Part shown: positions 21,889 to 34,462 of the stretch, piece by piece
How positions within the stretch are numbered: the first letter of the stretch is position 1
Layout: every line of letters begins with the position of its first letter
DNA from: Bactericera cockerelli
Lineage: Eukaryota > Arthropoda > Insecta > Hemiptera > Triozidae
Reading direction: 5' to 3'
Length of the DNA: 64,000 bases
NCBI GenBank assembly: GCA_024516035.1
Contig: CM044963.1
Location: forward strand, 19,894,703-19,958,702
Program-made: the position numbers and the translations under genes
The notes under the pieces: model-generated
Told to the model about the DNA's origin: nothing
Databases searched by the model: none
What the model saw: only the letters and a program-made list of their open reading frames with translations

Positions 21889-22043
21889 AACCCACCTTAG
21901 AAGCGTGATCGATAAAGCGGCGGACTTTTAACCTAGAGGTCGGAGGTTCAAGTCCTGGGTTTAGCAAAGATTTATTAGTGCTAGTTTCAACTAGTTGTAA
22001 AAATGATTAACACAAAATAATATGATAACATTTTTTTACTAGT
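21889..22043 (+). mobile_element. SINE-A copy with a perfect 12-bp target duplication
   Basis: Contains gcgtgatcgataaagcggcg, gacttttaacctagaggtcg, B box ggttcaagtcc and the body. tatttcacagat is repeated exactly at 21877-21888 and 22044-22055. The anticodon-loop equivalent cttttaa matches tRNA-Lys(TTT), and the head as a whole resembles tRNA-Lys, a common SINE progenitor. It ends in a T-rich stretch. Confidence 0.9.
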
Positions 22044-22055
22044 TATTTCACAGAT

Positions 22056-22404
22056 CTTTCTGAATTGGTATGTAGAGCGACTCATCATTATACTCCTTCT
22101 TCTACCCTTCACGCCGGCTGGACGTATGTGTGTTTGATCAGGGAATGCAGGGATTGCCTCAGGCAATAATGACGCCCTTTGTCAATATTATTACTGTCAA
22201 TAAACAGTTATTCTATTTTAATGTACAAAACAACCAGAGAAGTCAAAGAAAAAATTCAGAACATCAAACTGGATAAAACAAACAAGATGCAGAACAATCG
22301 CAGGAAAAAGAAATCACTGCCACAGAAGTAATCGTATAATGCACATATTCACAGAGAACTGAGGGAACCCTTCCAAATATATTAGAAAGCTGAAATAGGG
22401 AGAT
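22056..22404. other. No gene seen
   Basis: Nothing recognised. It leads into a GA tract. Confidence 0.35.
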
Positions 22405-22446
22405 ATAGACAGACAAGGAGAGAGAAGAGAGAGAAGAGAGGAGAGA

Positions 22447-22503
<57 letters not shown>

Positions 22504-22610
22504 GAGGAAAGAGGTAGAGGAAAGAGAGATGAAAATGATGATGAGAGAAGGAAATAAGAAAGAGGAGAGGAGGAGAGAGAAGAAGAAGAGAGAGGAGAGA
22601 AGTCGGAAAG
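22405..22610. repeat. (GA)n microsatellite
   Basis: GA-rich. The 102- and 122-codon Ser/Leu frames on minus are artefacts. Confidence 0.9.
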
Positions 22611-22747
22611 GGGGGTTGGCAATTAAAATCAAAATACGGAAAAGAGGAAAATCCTCAAGACTAGAAAATGATTGTAAATAATTGATGTAAAACTGCCTCC
22701 CCCCACCTCCCCTCCTGTCCTGATGCTACCATGGTAACAGCTGCACG

Positions 22748-22915
22748 ACGAATCAGATACTATTGTAACAGTGTCCACACAGCAGCGGTTACTTACTGTT
22801 GTTGACCATGGAACAGCCAATCAATGACTGAAATCAGATACTATTGAACAGTGTCCACCAAGCACTGTTCTATACTGTTTGTTCATGTAACAGCAATCCA
22901 TGATTGAAATTTATG
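22748..22915. repeat. Two-copy tandem duplication, period about 79 bp
   Basis: aatcagatactattgtaaca (22750) recurs at about 22830 with single-base losses, followed in each copy by cagtgtccac, a tactgttgtt-like string and tgaaat. The second copy is shorter by scattered deletions. Confidence 0.75.
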
Positions 22916-23149
22916 CACATCGTACAACTCTCATTTGTTTTACGATAAAATCGAGAGTATTAGATATATTCAGACTAGTATGGGAAATAACGTCGAATAG
23001 TTTTTTGCATGTAACCACTACACCACGGCACTAACAATAGGCCTTGCACTTAAAGGGACAATCTGGTTAGAAAAAAATTAATCATGTTTTTTAATTCAGC
23101 TATTATGCTGGTCAAATAGGACTAGAGAGTCCTTTAATCCAGCAGTTGG

Positions 23150-23245
23150 TACTATTATTATGTGCTCATACAAATACGAAGAAATACATGCATTGGAATA
23201 GGATCCGAACCATACCAGAGCCTTAACCACTTGACCAACTATGAA
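23150..23245 (-). mobile_element. SINE-C relative, head and partial body
   Basis: The minus strand gives agttggtcaagtggttaagg (A box), ggttcggatcctattcc (B box) and atgcatgtatttcttcgtat tt. It matches SINE-C after the B box, but the tail is lost. Confidence 0.6.
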
Positions 23246-24235
23246 ATGTATATTTTGTATTTGAAATTTCTATCACAGTAACAATCGTGCCATGGTAAAT
23301 GGGTTCCAATCTGATTTGATCAAATTGGACATACAGAGGGGCAATGCGGCCAGCATCCTTGGCTCACTACCAGATGCTGTCCAGATGAAGGGATTTTTTA
23401 CTTAAAAATATTATCATCTTGTTGATTTAAAAAATAAAAAATAGTTAGATCAATTGAAGGTACTTGGGTACCTATGCAAAATTTGCATCACTTCAAAACT
23501 ACACCACTGATGTTGAAGTATTCGGGAAATGAAAAAAAGAGGAAGAAGAAAATAAGAAAAACGAATAAGACCCCATGAAAATGCCCTTAATATGTTTATT
23601 TTCCATTCAACATTCCACTTCCCTCATCTCTCTCTCTCTCTCTCTCTCCTCGCTCTCTCTCTCTCCTTCTCCTAAAACAAACTGGACTCCGTTTTCTCTA
23701 GTTTCTCCCTCCTGTTGTTCCTGCTTCCTTAAACTACGCGAGTGAATAGGAAACCGACAGTAGTGGGCAAGAGAGGAATACAGGAAGAAAAGGGGGAGAA
23801 AGGAAGCAATGGAAAAGAAAAAGGAGATAGAGTACAAAGAAGAAGGAGGAACCGCACGAAAAACATGAATCTCATTAATATTATCCCTAGATATGAAGGG
23901 GCAATAGATGAGCAAGTTAAGAAAGAGAAGGGAAATATTATAACAAAGAAGAGGAAGGCGAGGGAAAAAGCAAAACTGTTGAAGGAATCACAGACTAACA
24001 CGCACTTGATCACGCACTCAACACAACAACTCACAATATCATCACCATTATTATCAAAAACAACATTATCAACAAGGAAAAGCAAGCACACTATCCAATT
24101 AACCATAACATTATGACTATCACCAGCAGTACCGTCAAAACTGCATTGAAGAACGAACACACACAAATTGAATTTTGACAGTAGAAAGGGAGACATTTTT
24201 AGAACAATACAGGTAACTATACATAGAACTTGTAG
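23246..24235. other. No gene seen; CT run and AG-rich stretch
   Basis: CT microsatellite at 23625-23670. A 124-codon Lys/Thr-rich frame (23742-24116) and its 155-codon complement have no recognisable domain and look compositional. Confidence 0.4.
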
Positions 24236-24432
24236 TCGTGCACTGGTGGTCAGTGGTTAACGCGTTAGTCTGATAATCCAGGTGGCGTAGGGAACCGTTG
24301 GTTCAAATCTCACCCAGTGCATGAATTTTTCTCGTTAATTTGAGTTTGTGACCACATAAGACTCTGAGGGTTAGGTGGTAGAAAATACGCCTAGTGGTTA
24401 CCTTCCACTAAATACTATTATTATTACCATTA
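24236..24432 (+). mobile_element. SINE-C, near-complete copy
   Basis: gtgcactggtggtcagtggt taacgcg (A box), tctgataatccagg, ggttcaaatctcaccc (B box), then tgaatttttctcgttaattt gagtttgtgaccacataaga and gagggttaggtggtagaaaa, ending (TTA)n. The most complete reference copy here. The tRNA of origin is unclear. Confidence 0.85.
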
Positions 24433-25875
24433 GTCCTAGAAAAGTTAGAAGTTACACTTATGTGACATGTGTAATGTCCACGAAAATACTCAAGACTAAA
24501 AAGGTCGAAAATTATTCTACTTCCTGATTTCAGAACCATTTTGATATGTGGTAAATCTTCGTAAAAGCAGTGCTTTATTTTGTATCATCATTATTTTTCA
24601 ACCAACCTCAACCATGAGGTTGAACAATGCAGACCCCAATAGCAAAATAAGCTCATATGAATCATAAAAAAAAAAGTTTTAAGGTGCGCGTGATTTTGTA
24701 ATAATTACAAAAATGATTTAACATTTTTTAATTAACTCATATAAGCTTATATGGGATAAGCAGAGAGATAAATATATTTTTCAAATAAGTCATGTTTGTA
24801 TATGAAAGTACTATGTACTGTATAGTGTATACGTACGTAAATGTTAACAAACTATACATTAAAGCGTAAAACTTCAAATATAGTACCAGCGGAAGACAGG
24901 CAATCCATGGTTTAAAAACCCCTGCTAATATGTTCTTTACTATAGCTAGAAAAAAATACATAAAATACCAAAAACAAAAACTGTCAACTTTTCCAAAAGC
25001 AATGACAGGGAAACTAACAGTCGCAAACCTAACAACAGTAAACAACACGAAATACTAAAACTTATTTACTAAAACAACTGTCCAAAATTTCGTGTCAGAT
25101 AAGAGTTTGATGGACAAGAAGAGGTAAGATAAGAAATAAGGTTGTTTTAATGGACTCAAAGAGCTTAGCTTAGGTAGATACTTTTCTAAATAGACTAAAA
25201 GATTTCAGTTTGAAAGTTCTTAATGTGAAGTCCGGATGTGTAGGCTATCATTTCATTAGTCCTCGCGAGAGTTGTGATGGCCCGACCACATGCCAACTTT
25301 AGATTGACCAAATAGAAGATTGAACAGAGGTGCAAGATCAGATAACACTCCAAGTCACTTAGCTAGTGGACTTACTAAGTTGGAAATGAAGACCAAGAGG
25401 AGGATATAGAGGACAGCAAAGGGGAATTGGAAGAAACACATCATAAAGGTACATGTTGCTGATACATGAACAAATAAAAGAGACGTGAATAATGAAGCTA
25501 ATGCAGAAGACAGGAAATGTGACGAACCACAAAAAAGAACCAATAAAAGTGGAGAGGAAGGTGATGGCGAAGCAAAGCAAAGATGATTAGGAAGAAACAC
25601 CTCATAAAAGGTCCCAGCGCTGCAGAAAACTGCCTAATCTTATAAACTTTCACAAATTACCTCTACAGAAGAAATTGCTTACACTTCTAACCTCCAAAGA
25701 ATAAAGAGTAAAAGAAGAAGAAGGAACACTGCTGATAAACACCTTAATTGCGATCCCAGGGGATTTAAGTTGTTCCAAATATTGCCTACCTACTGCTCCT
25801 TCAACCAGAGGGAGCGCGAGAAAATATAGTTCACAAATTTTCTTACCTTTTATTTTTTCCACCTCCATGTTTCTT
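24433..25875. other. No gene seen
   Basis: AT-rich. A weak direct repeat (aagcaaagatgattaggaag...) links 25390-25450 and 25550-25610 (gaagaaacacatcataaagg / gaagaaacacctcataaaag). Several 70-100-codon frames lack any recognised domain. Confidence 0.4.
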
Positions 25876-25889
25876 CCTTTACCGGAAGA

Positions 25890-26052
25890 CCGACTTCAGT
25901 AGCATGATCGATGAGGCGGCGGACTTGTAACCTGGAGGTCGGTGATTCAAGTCCTGGTTTCAGCGTAGATTTAGTTAAAGCGAGCTGGAGTAGTTGTGAT
26001 ATCACGAAAGTGATTAACACAAATATGATAACTTAAACTTAACTTATAACTC
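25890..26052 (+). mobile_element. SINE-A copy with a probable 13-bp target duplication
   Basis: Very close to the copy at 507: gatcgatgaggcggcggact tgtaacctggaggtcgg, B box gattcaagtcc (one change), full body to gatatcacgaaagtgatt and atatgataact. ctttaccggaaga just before and ccttaccagaaga at 26053-26065 look like a slightly diverged duplication. Confidence 0.85.
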
Positions 26053-26065
26053 CCTTACCAGAAGA

Positions 26066-27280
26066 AGCGGGAGGCAAATATTAGTGATGACTGATGACTT
26101 TTTCTCCCCACTCAATTTTTTCGCCTTGGGAAAGAAAGGGAGGGAGAGAGAAAGGGAGGGAGAGAGAGAGAGAGAGAGAAAATTACCTTCCTATCGTTTT
26201 TCTGCCTGGAGGTTTCAGTGGGCGGTTGTTGAATTCTTACCTGCCTGCTAATGAGTTATTTAATTTTATATTCAAAATCGAACATACCTTGAGGAAAATT
26301 GAAGAAGAAGACGGAAATTTTACGAGTGAGAGAGATAGAGAGAGATTATAAGGTGGGCGTATGTATATGAGCGAATGAAAAATATAATGTATATGATTAA
26401 ACTGAAAGGAGGTAGATTGCAAAAGAAATATTAAAAAATAAGAAAATGGAGAGGTGAAAAGATTTCAGACATATTGGAGAAAGAGGGACAGAAAGAAAGA
26501 GAGGAATGAAAGGAGACGAGGAAATTACGACAGGCTCTTTTGCCATCGTTTTTCGATTGTTGAGAAAAAATTTCCAGCGTTTGAAAATCACTGGGGACAT
26601 GAAACAAATAAAATTGATGAAGGTAACAAAGACACCAGGGGAGAGAAAGAGAAAGTCAGGAGACCGGAAAATGAGGAAGCGAGGAATAACTTGATAAAAA
26701 GGGGGAATGATGAAGTTAGGAAATAAGGTAGAAATGCCTTAACTAGAGAAAGAGAATGAAGTGGAAGGAAAGTGCTGAAAGAGAAAGCGCAGAGTTGGAA
26801 AGTTGGAAATGGAGCAGGAGCAGAATCGATGAAAGTGACGAGGAGGAGGAGGATAGAGAGGCAAAAGGAGAGTAAGATTGTAAGAAATGAAACGGGGGGA
26901 AGGGAGGTCAAGAAAAGCATAAATAAATAAAAAACCGACGATAAACTTTCAACTCTTGATGCAGAGGTTGAATTCAATCAATTTCTTGATAGAGAGGATA
27001 ACAAACAACTTGAAAATTCAATTGAACACAAAAATAATACGCAGGATCTCATCGTTCTACAATACCTATAATTTAGTACCTACAGATTTCAATAAATAAC
27101 GACTACCAAAGTACCCCTTACCTGGAGATCGTTTGTTCATATATGTGCATCAGGAATAATGTTCGGGTTTGTTTACCTTATTCTGACATCATACAAACCT
27201 TAGAATAACTGAACCATTATTCCATGAAAGGTCAAATATGTATAATCATTAAGTTCAGGTAGGTGTAGACGTGGACCCTG
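26066..27280. other. No gene seen; GA runs
   Basis: GA runs at 26125-26185 and 26330-26350, then purine-rich sequence to 26900. Frames here (up to 129 codons) are Lys/Glu/Arg- or Leu/Ser-rich and not supported. Confidence 0.4.
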
Positions 27281-27288
27281 TAACACAT

Positions 27289-28650
27289 TGCCTATTACAT
27301 AAGCGACTCAGGGGTTTTATAATCCTTATGTCATCGCGAATGCTCCATATTGAAATTCTCACTTTTACATTTTGCAACGTTGAATACCGGATCTGGATTT
27401 TCACAATTTACGGTTGCAGTCATCGGTTGAAGTAATTACTTACCTCAATTGATGAGCGTGATGATAGCGATTCTATGATTTCCGATTTATCGGGAAGATT
27501 ACGAAGTATCGCCCGATAGAGACAACCTACTCTTGTCTTTAGCCGGACCTATCTGATCTGCCAAAAAATAATAATAAATCGGAGATCCCAATATATCAGG
27601 GTTGCTCTTCTATTGCAATCAGAGATCAAAATCGTAGGTTCGTGTCTGGAATCTTTACAAGACTCACACGTATTCATTGCGAAGTTACCAATGCACGTCA
27701 TAGTGCAGCCATCTGTGAGGTAGGTTCACTAAAGTGAATTTATTTTTATGTAAACCATAGATATTTACCTGTCTTCCAGCCTGCTTGAAAAGGAACATTA
27801 TGAAAATAAAACATGATCACAGAACAACTCGATTGAAAATGAACGTATTCCAGTGATTGAACATTTCCACCGCAGCATAAAACCCCTTCAATTTTCATCT
27901 CTTGGGTAATATCCTAACCAATGTTTACCTATCATATTTGGAATTGGATAACTTCATTTTATGAATGCTCTCAATGTTTGTATGTACTTTTCTGTGTTTG
28001 AACATCGTTTGAAAATACCTCTTTATTCTTTTTCAAAGTTTTCTCTTTCCTTGTACTTTTCTTGATTTATCCTCCTGTAGTTTCGTTGTCGTTCTATTCC
28101 TGTTCCTATCTCTCTTCTTGTAAATGAGTCTTTTACTTTCTCTCTACCCTTGTCTATACCGGTGTTTACTGTAGAGGCATTCCTTCAGACCTTAAACTCT
28201 ACACAGTCGCCTATATCCCCTCGGTAGAGTTATCTACTCTTTTATTATGCTGAGAATTTCTCGCGAAAATTCATAACTTCCTCTTCCCCATTTCGTACGA
28301 ATTAGCAAATATGAATTTCTTCGCTCTTCCCCATACAGAAAGAAGTGCTATCTTTAATTCATCAGTTAATTTTAGATTTACGGCAGATCAGATAGTTCCG
28401 GATAAAGACAAGTGTAGGTTGTCTCTACAGGGCGATACTTCGTAATCTTCCCGATATGAGAATCATAGAATCGCTATCATCACGCTCATCAATTGAGGTA
28501 AGCAATTACTTCAACCGATGACTGCACCCTATAAGCGTGAAAATCAAGACCCGGTATACACTGTTGCAAAAATGTAAAAGTGCGAAGTTATTGGACATTT
28601 CCGATGATATAAGAATTATGAAACGGCTGACTCCGGTTATGTCACAATAA
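27289..28650. mobile_element. Foldback element 3: 1.36 kb, arms about 265 bp, 8-bp duplication
   Basis: 27293-27560 is the reverse complement of 28381-28648 with moderate divergence. Shared blocks include cgatacttcgtaatcttccc, gaatcgctatcatcacgctc and atcaattgaggtaag. taacacat lies directly outside both ends (27281-27288 and 28651-28658). 8-bp duplications are typical of hAT elements, though the ends are not a textbook hAT terminus. The 820-bp spacer shows no transposase. Confidence 0.8.
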
Positions 28651-28658
28651 TAACACAT

Positions 28659-29237
28659 CTACCTGTTGCGAAGGATTTATTTGACCTTCAACGTGAAACA
28701 AAGTACCTAACCAGGTTTAATATTAGACAATTCTTGACACTAGGTATACTTGACACTAGGTTTCAGGTAGTGTAATTTTAGAATAACATCTTTTTGGCTT
28801 TAACGTTGCTTTCAACAGCATGGTCATATCACGACGGAGGTGTTAACAAAAATAGAGCAAGTGTCCATCCCAATGCATAAATAAAACTGAATTTTTCCGG
28901 TTTAGTAAGGATAAAAGATAAGTTCAAGTCAGAAAGGGAAAAGCCTCATTACCATCACTGTAATGGTATAATTACGCTAATAATTAACTAAGTAAAACAA
29001 ATAATACTAATAATTAACGGATACTTAGTCATAATAATTATCTAAATACTAATTACTAATGACTTGTAATTAGTGGCTGGATGGTCTCCGCTTGTTCCGA
29101 CTCTAATTTCCTTTTGAAAAATATATTCAAACTTTTAGTCACAATCTGGCAATATTACTAAATCTCAAATATAAGGAGAAAAGGAAGGAACAAACATTAA
29201 GAAGAAGGGTAAGTACATTAGTTTTGAACTTTTTTCT
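28659..29237. other. No gene; R1 fragment
   Basis: 28795-28850 (tttaacgttgctttcaacag, catggtcatatcacgacgg) is the first part of repeat R1. The rest is AT-rich, with many taatta strings at 28975-29070. Confidence 0.5.
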
Positions 29238-29425
29238 GCAAGTCACCTTGGGTGCGGCGCTTGTGACTACTGCCGTATCCAGAGATCCCGAGTGCAATTC
29301 CCGGTTGGGGCAGAGTTTTCCAAAAAATTCTGTTCCCTCCGAACAGAATTTTCTGGGTTAGATCAATGTGGGTAGCTGTACAATTCCCAGCGAACGGAGG
29401 GTATAATATAACCCTATCCTAACTA
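29238..29425 (+). mobile_element. SINE-like element G, probably tRNA-derived
   Basis: aagtcaccttgggtgcggcg (a start shared with SINE-B), then gagtgcaattcccggttggg (degenerate B box), ccctccgaacagaattttct and ggttagatcaatgtggg. Only one copy is in the window, so the call is tentative. Confidence 0.45.
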
Positions 29426-29774
29426 TCTATCTCAAATCAGGACCGTCAGGACGTTAAAACCAAATAGAATCCACTGGTCATTAGGTTGTCGTAGTTTTGA
29501 TTGTAAGGGTTTCACTTAAAAGCCTGCAACCAGGTCAGATAGCTCAGCATATGACACATCGCGGATTAGCACATGCATATACACAGCCAACTGAGATCAG
29601 AAGTATTCCCAGGTAAAACCAGGTTCAATCTTACAAGAAAATGGAACATGACTACCCGTCCTTCCGCCTTTTAATAATTACTCTGCTGGCATTTCGGCCC
29701 TAATTGGGATGGGTGAAATCAGAGGTCAATTTGACCCTTCAAGAGAACGAGAGAAAAAGAAAGAAGAGTGATAA

Positions 29775-29809
<35 letters not shown>

Positions 29810-29985
29810 TGTTGTGTGTATAGTGGGGGGGGTAGAATTAGAATAGTTTAGTATTCGAGATTAGAAGATGGATAAATAGAGCTATTAATTCGGATGCACG
29901 AAACAAAGAGGGGAGAGAGAAGAGAGGGGGGGGGGAGAGAGAGAGAAAGGGGGGGAGAGAGGGGAGAGAGAGAAAATAGGAGGAG
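29775..29985. repeat. (GT)n run, G runs and (GA)n
   Basis: GT repeats at 29778-29820, then G-rich and GA-rich tracts to 29980. Confidence 0.9.
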
Positions 29986-30302
29986 ATAGAGAGCAATTAA
30001 GAGCATTTGGAAAAAAGAGGGGTTCGAGAAGTTTTGTGTAGAGATAAAAAAAAAGCTGTAAAGTGGAGGACAGTACTGAATTAGAATTGTCGTGTTAAAA
30101 ACGCTAATGACTTTTTAAATAACCAAAAACGGTTCTCATGATATTATTAACATTACAAACCCCACCATTTTTTACATATACTTTTTAAGTTTTTTTTTTT
30201 GCTTTGTGTTATGGGATTTTCATGGAGAAGATTATAAGTTGAATTTTTTTTGCAGGCCAAAAAATTGTGCTATATTATTTGAAGCTAGAAGAAAAGAAAC
30301 AT

Positions 30303-30480
30303 GTAGCTGGTCAAGGCGTCTCACTGGTAATCCAGAGGTCGCGGGTTCGAAACCCAGCCGGGACTTGACAAGTAATACTCCCTCCCATTTGGAATTTTGA
30401 CCACGTAATAAATCGTCTGGGGCTCACTGCTGAAATGAGGCGATTATAATCGGGTAGTATAAATAACGCGCTATTAGATA
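30303..30480 (+). mobile_element. SINE-E copy, tRNA-derived
   Basis: tagctggtcaaggcgtctca (A box), ctggtaatccagaggtcgc, a perfect B box gggttcgaaaccc, then agccgggacttgacaagtaa and ttttgaccacgtaata. A second copy lies at 40966 on minus. The body ttgaccacgtaataa resembles SINE-C (gtgaccacataa), so the two may be related. Confidence 0.75.
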
Positions 30481-30751
30481 GATCGGTAAATTTTATTTGT
30501 AATAAAATCAGATTTTGTTACAATGGTTATTCATAATATTAATGTAGTGTGTTGAGGAAAGTTTCACACTTGGACAAGCACTATCAAGTTTAAATAACCA
30601 CTATTCTCGTAATACAGAACTTTTATAGAAGGTAGCTAACCACAGGCAAGGTTAATGCTCAAAGCATACCTAACACTCAGAGTGTATTTTTAATGAAGTT
30701 ATGAATGAAAATGTTATAATATAAATGTGACAACCACAGTTGATATTCATA

Positions 30752-30812
30752 ATTTACTCAAACAGGCTTCACTAAAAATTTGCTTGACTTGAGATTTGAA
30801 CCACCCACCTCC
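30752..30812 (-). mobile_element. SINE-A fragment
   Basis: The minus strand reads ggaggtgggtggttcaaatc (B box), tcaagtcaagcaaattttta and gtgaagcctgtttgagtaaa, matching the middle of SINE-A. Both ends are missing. Confidence 0.6.
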
Positions 30813-30937
30813 ACCATGACATAAAACAAGAAGGCTATATCCCCTTGAGTAAAATGAGGTAAATATTATACCTATTATGTACAACAATTCATGCAAATAA
30901 ATTACAAATTACAATCGCGATACTTGAGGTAGGTTTG

Positions 30938-30965
30938 AAAAAAAAAAAAAAAAAAAAAAAAAAAA
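30938..30965. repeat. Poly-A tract (28 A)
   Basis: An uninterrupted A run followed within 20 bp by acaccctgtatg, the reverse of the cagggtgt ends of the foldbacks. It could be a retroelement tail or a mononucleotide repeat. Confidence 0.8.
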
Positions 30966-32867
30966 TGAAAGACCTACAACACCCTGTATGCTATTCGTAT
31001 TAGAATAAATGTTACTAGTTTCATGAGCAGATTAAATTGTGGATACAGTGTCGTGTATGGAAATAGAGGTAGTTGTGAAATAAGAATATTCCACTTTAAA
31101 TGAATTTTAATCCTTCAAGAGTCGAAATCGTTGGTTGGATGGAATAGCTCAAAAATTGAAAATTCTGCAACCTAAAATAAATCCCCCCCCCCTTTCCAAA
31201 AAGATCGTCACTTTTGTTACACTTATAGAGAAAATTCACTTGTTCACATTCCACTGTATACAACTACGCCCCTGATAGCAGGCAACATTTGCATGCTACA
31301 ACTATAATGTTTAGACTCCTGTCTATGCTGATGGCACTATTTCCCGAGCAAATTAATTTGAAACTCTGATGGCACATCATTTGAAACAACTGATATTTGC
31401 TTTTTGTTGCTGTCAGTGCATTTTCGTTAACATGAAGGAGCTTTCAGGGGAAATAGATTTCAATCCGTTGGTACTTCCTTATATTTCCATAAGGAATAAG
31501 GTGAAAAAAAGGTAAATGGGACGGAATACGGTCCCATTTCCATTTGTTTGAGCTTTTTGGGGATTGAAGTTTGGATTGGATGAGAAGTAATGGAGACCTA
31601 ACAGGGAAGAGGTGGGATGAGGATTATTATTTTTTTTTTTTATAAAAATGAACACAATACTTCCGATTTCTAATATTAGAAATTTTCGGAAGTAATACGC
31701 GAAATGGAGGAAGAGAGGAATGGGTTAGAGAAGAAAATTCGGATTTCAGAAGCAGAGCAAAGAGAACAAGATTACACATGTAGAACAGAGGAGATTAGAA
31801 AATAGGATAACATAACAGAGAAAGAAGGGAAATGCTCAGAACTAGAGAACAATAGAAGGAGACATGGTCGTGGTCGCAAAATAGCAAAGAAAAGGGAGTT
31901 GGACAAAGAAAAGCGAGAGATGGAAGAAGAGACAATAATGATTAAAGCTTGCAGGTACACTAGAACAAAGAGAAGAGAATAAAAAGGGATTTCAAAGGAA
32001 AACTGGAGAAGGAAGAATACAAAGTTAAAGGAAGAGAAAAGAAGGAAGAAGGAAAAGCAAAGAAGAAGAAGAAGAGAAAGAAAGAAGAAGGAAGAGAAAA
32101 GAAGAAAGAAAAAGGAAGAGACAAAAAGGATATTCCAACAGTAAACAATGCGCAAATTGATCAAAGCAACCAAACTCCAGAGGAATTACTGGAAACCTTA
32201 CAAAACTCCCAACTTTGTTCAAAGTCCCCAACTTTCATACTTAACAATATTCACAATATTGTAATCCCCCGCGTCTGAAACTTTGCTCTGGGAATAATTT
32301 AAAAATCCCTGGAAATCCCCCCCTCTCGCCCCTCTGGAGAACGTTGATAATGAAATTTTCATAATTTCACTTTGATGATATTTCCTCGGATTTCATGAAG
32401 ATACAATATTCGAGATTATGTAAAGACACAGTGTTTCGAATTCAATAAAGCTGCAACTTTCAACAGTTCCCGTACCCCAGGAAAAGTACATAATATATAA
32501 ATTTCTTAACCCAAACTCCCACTTCAGAATCCAGATTTCATCCCTCTGAATTCTTTTACCGCGAATGAGTCTTGCGACACTTCTAGAGGCAATACTAGTC
32601 CATCTAATGAATTATTAAACTCTAATATAACACACCTTGTCGGGAGGAACGAGAGAGAATAGTGAAAATTCTGTTAATATTTTTTATTGGTAAACGACTT
32701 CAGTGCTATATCAATAAAACAGTGTTTACCTCGGCTTTTAGGGAGGTATCCAGCACAGTAGAATTCGGTCCCAAGCCCAGATAAAATAGAGAGGGTTTGT
32801 GTAAGTAAGGCATCCTACAGAAAAACGCCCCACAAAAAGTTTAAAGAAAATTCCAACCCCAAATATA
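30966..32867. other. No gene seen; purine-rich part
   Basis: 31700-32130 is A/G-rich (gaagaagaagagaaagaaag), giving Phe/Leu/Ser frames on minus up to 133 codons that are compositional. The rest is AT-rich. Motif P lies at 31649-31698. Confidence 0.4.
31649..31698. repeat. Palindromic motif P, best copy
   Basis: aatacttccgatttctaata is mirrored by ttagaaattttcggaagtaa, forming a long imperfect hairpin next to a T11 run. Related copies are at 20114, 36905 and 42219. Confidence 0.75.
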
Positions 32868-33008
32868 TGAAGTAATAATAAACACTCTTTAGTGGAAGGT
32901 AACCACCAGGCGAGGGCTCAAAGCATTTTCTACCACCTAACCTTCAGATACTTATTATTCTTTGGTCACAAACTCTAATTAATAAGGAAAAATTCATGCA
33001 CTGATTTC
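32868..33008 (-). mobile_element. SINE-C copy, head missing
   Basis: On plus it reads taataataaacactctttag, tggaaggtaaccaccaggcg, taccacctaaccttcagata and ggaaaaattcatgcactg. This is the reverse complement of the SINE-C tail and body. The tRNA part is lost after gattt. Directly after is caccctgtatagg. Confidence 0.75.
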
Positions 33009-33079
33009 ACCCTGTATAGGCCGAAAAATACAAAGTCAAGTCAACCTCAACTAGTCTGAGTTGGATCGGGATAATACGT

Positions 33080-33195
33080 AAAGTTATCATATTTGTGTTA
33101 ATCACTTTCGTGATGTCACAACTATTCACACTAATGTTACTACTTTTTTACCAAAATTGAGACTCGAACCAACGACCTCTAGTCCCGCGTAGCGT
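33080..33195 (-). mobile_element. SINE-A copy, truncated
   Basis: On plus: gttatcatatttgtgttaat, cactttcgtgatgtcacaac, then gagactcgaaccaacgacct (B box reversed). The A-box half is missing. Confidence 0.8.
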
Positions 33196-34228
33196 CGTAC
33201 AGATCAAGCTGGTAAGTTCGGGTCGGACTAATAGTGTATACAGGGTAACCTGGCTTCAGGGTTATACTGCCTCAGGGTTATACTGCCTTTGTATTTCAAG
33301 TTCAATCTTCAATTCTTCAGTGCACATCTTCTGCTTCTTCGCCCTCATTGCTACTGGTCCACTCCTGTTAATGGCTCCCCAGAAAGTTTGAAAACCAACT
33401 ACAATAAGATACATCTTCGTAAACATTGTTGAAACAAGCAACCTTTGTTGAGATTATTGTATTGCACTTCCCTCGTTGTTATTTGTTATAGTTTGTTCTC
33501 AGCCCAGAGGATTTTAGTCTTGATTGCATTGTTTAGGAATAGTTTGACCTCAGTTCCAAAACTTTCAGTACATGGTTATCAAGTTTTATATTTGTGTTAA
33601 TTTTCATAAAAGTTCTATTTTATATTTAGTAGCTCATTTTCCACACAATAGAAGATTAAATCGATTGCGAGCTCTCTCCTTCTTTAACTATTTGTCTCTT
33701 TAGCAGTAAATAATGTGTTTAGGTAAATAGATGTGTAACTGTGTACTCCTTTCCTAATATAAAATGATTTGATATAGGAAAGTGTAGTATATCCAATAAT
33801 GTAAAATTACCGGTAGGCAAACGTTACTATTGTGCCGATTGTATTGACATGGGATGGTTTGGTCACCAAATATGAACACCTTAAAATATTAATAAAAGAG
33901 TACAAGCATACATCCAGAATGTGATTTTGAAGAGGACATGGGAAAGCATCATGAATAGACTACAAGAATCATGAATGAAGATATCGATGAGGAGATTGTA
34001 GAGGAACTGCTAGCATCAGCAGACCTCCAATGTTTTAAAATGTTGTCAAAAAAATAAAGATATACATAGGTACATACATGTACTAATGTTATGTACCTAT
34101 ATCTATAAACAAAGATATAGGTACAAGTACAAATAATTACGATGGACATATGAACATCGAAAGCAAGGAGGGTATGAACAGAACAAAAAACATCACGAAG
34201 AAGAACTGACTGAAAATTAATAGTTAAA
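33196..34228. other. No gene seen
   Basis: A short duplication tcagggttatactgcct lies at 33256-33290. The rest is AT-rich without recognised content. Confidence 0.4.
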
Positions 34229-34375
34229 AAAAAGTTATCATATTTTGTGTTAAATCACTTTCGTGATATCACAACTACTCAAACTTGTTTTACTAAATCT
34301 TTGCTGAACTTGAGACTTGAACCACCGACCTCCAGGTTTCAAGTCCTATAGATCAAACTACTGAGAGATCGGTTA
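34229..34375 (-). mobile_element. SINE-A copy
   Basis: On plus: gttatcatattttgtgttaa, cactttcgtgatatcacaac, tactcaaacttg, ttgagacttgaaccaccgac ctccagg and gatcaaactactgagagatc. Head and body present with small deletions. Confidence 0.85.
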
Positions 34376-34462
34376 AGAAATTTAATAGAAATTGATATTA
34401 AACAAAAGTGAAACGTGTTTTGGCACTGAAAACTGACTATCGAAATTTTTGGGTGATTCAAT

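Noticed and set aside
22748..22915. CRISPR-like or other regular array
   Set aside because: Only two decayed tandem units, no spacers, and the genome is eukaryotic. The same applies to the other satellites.
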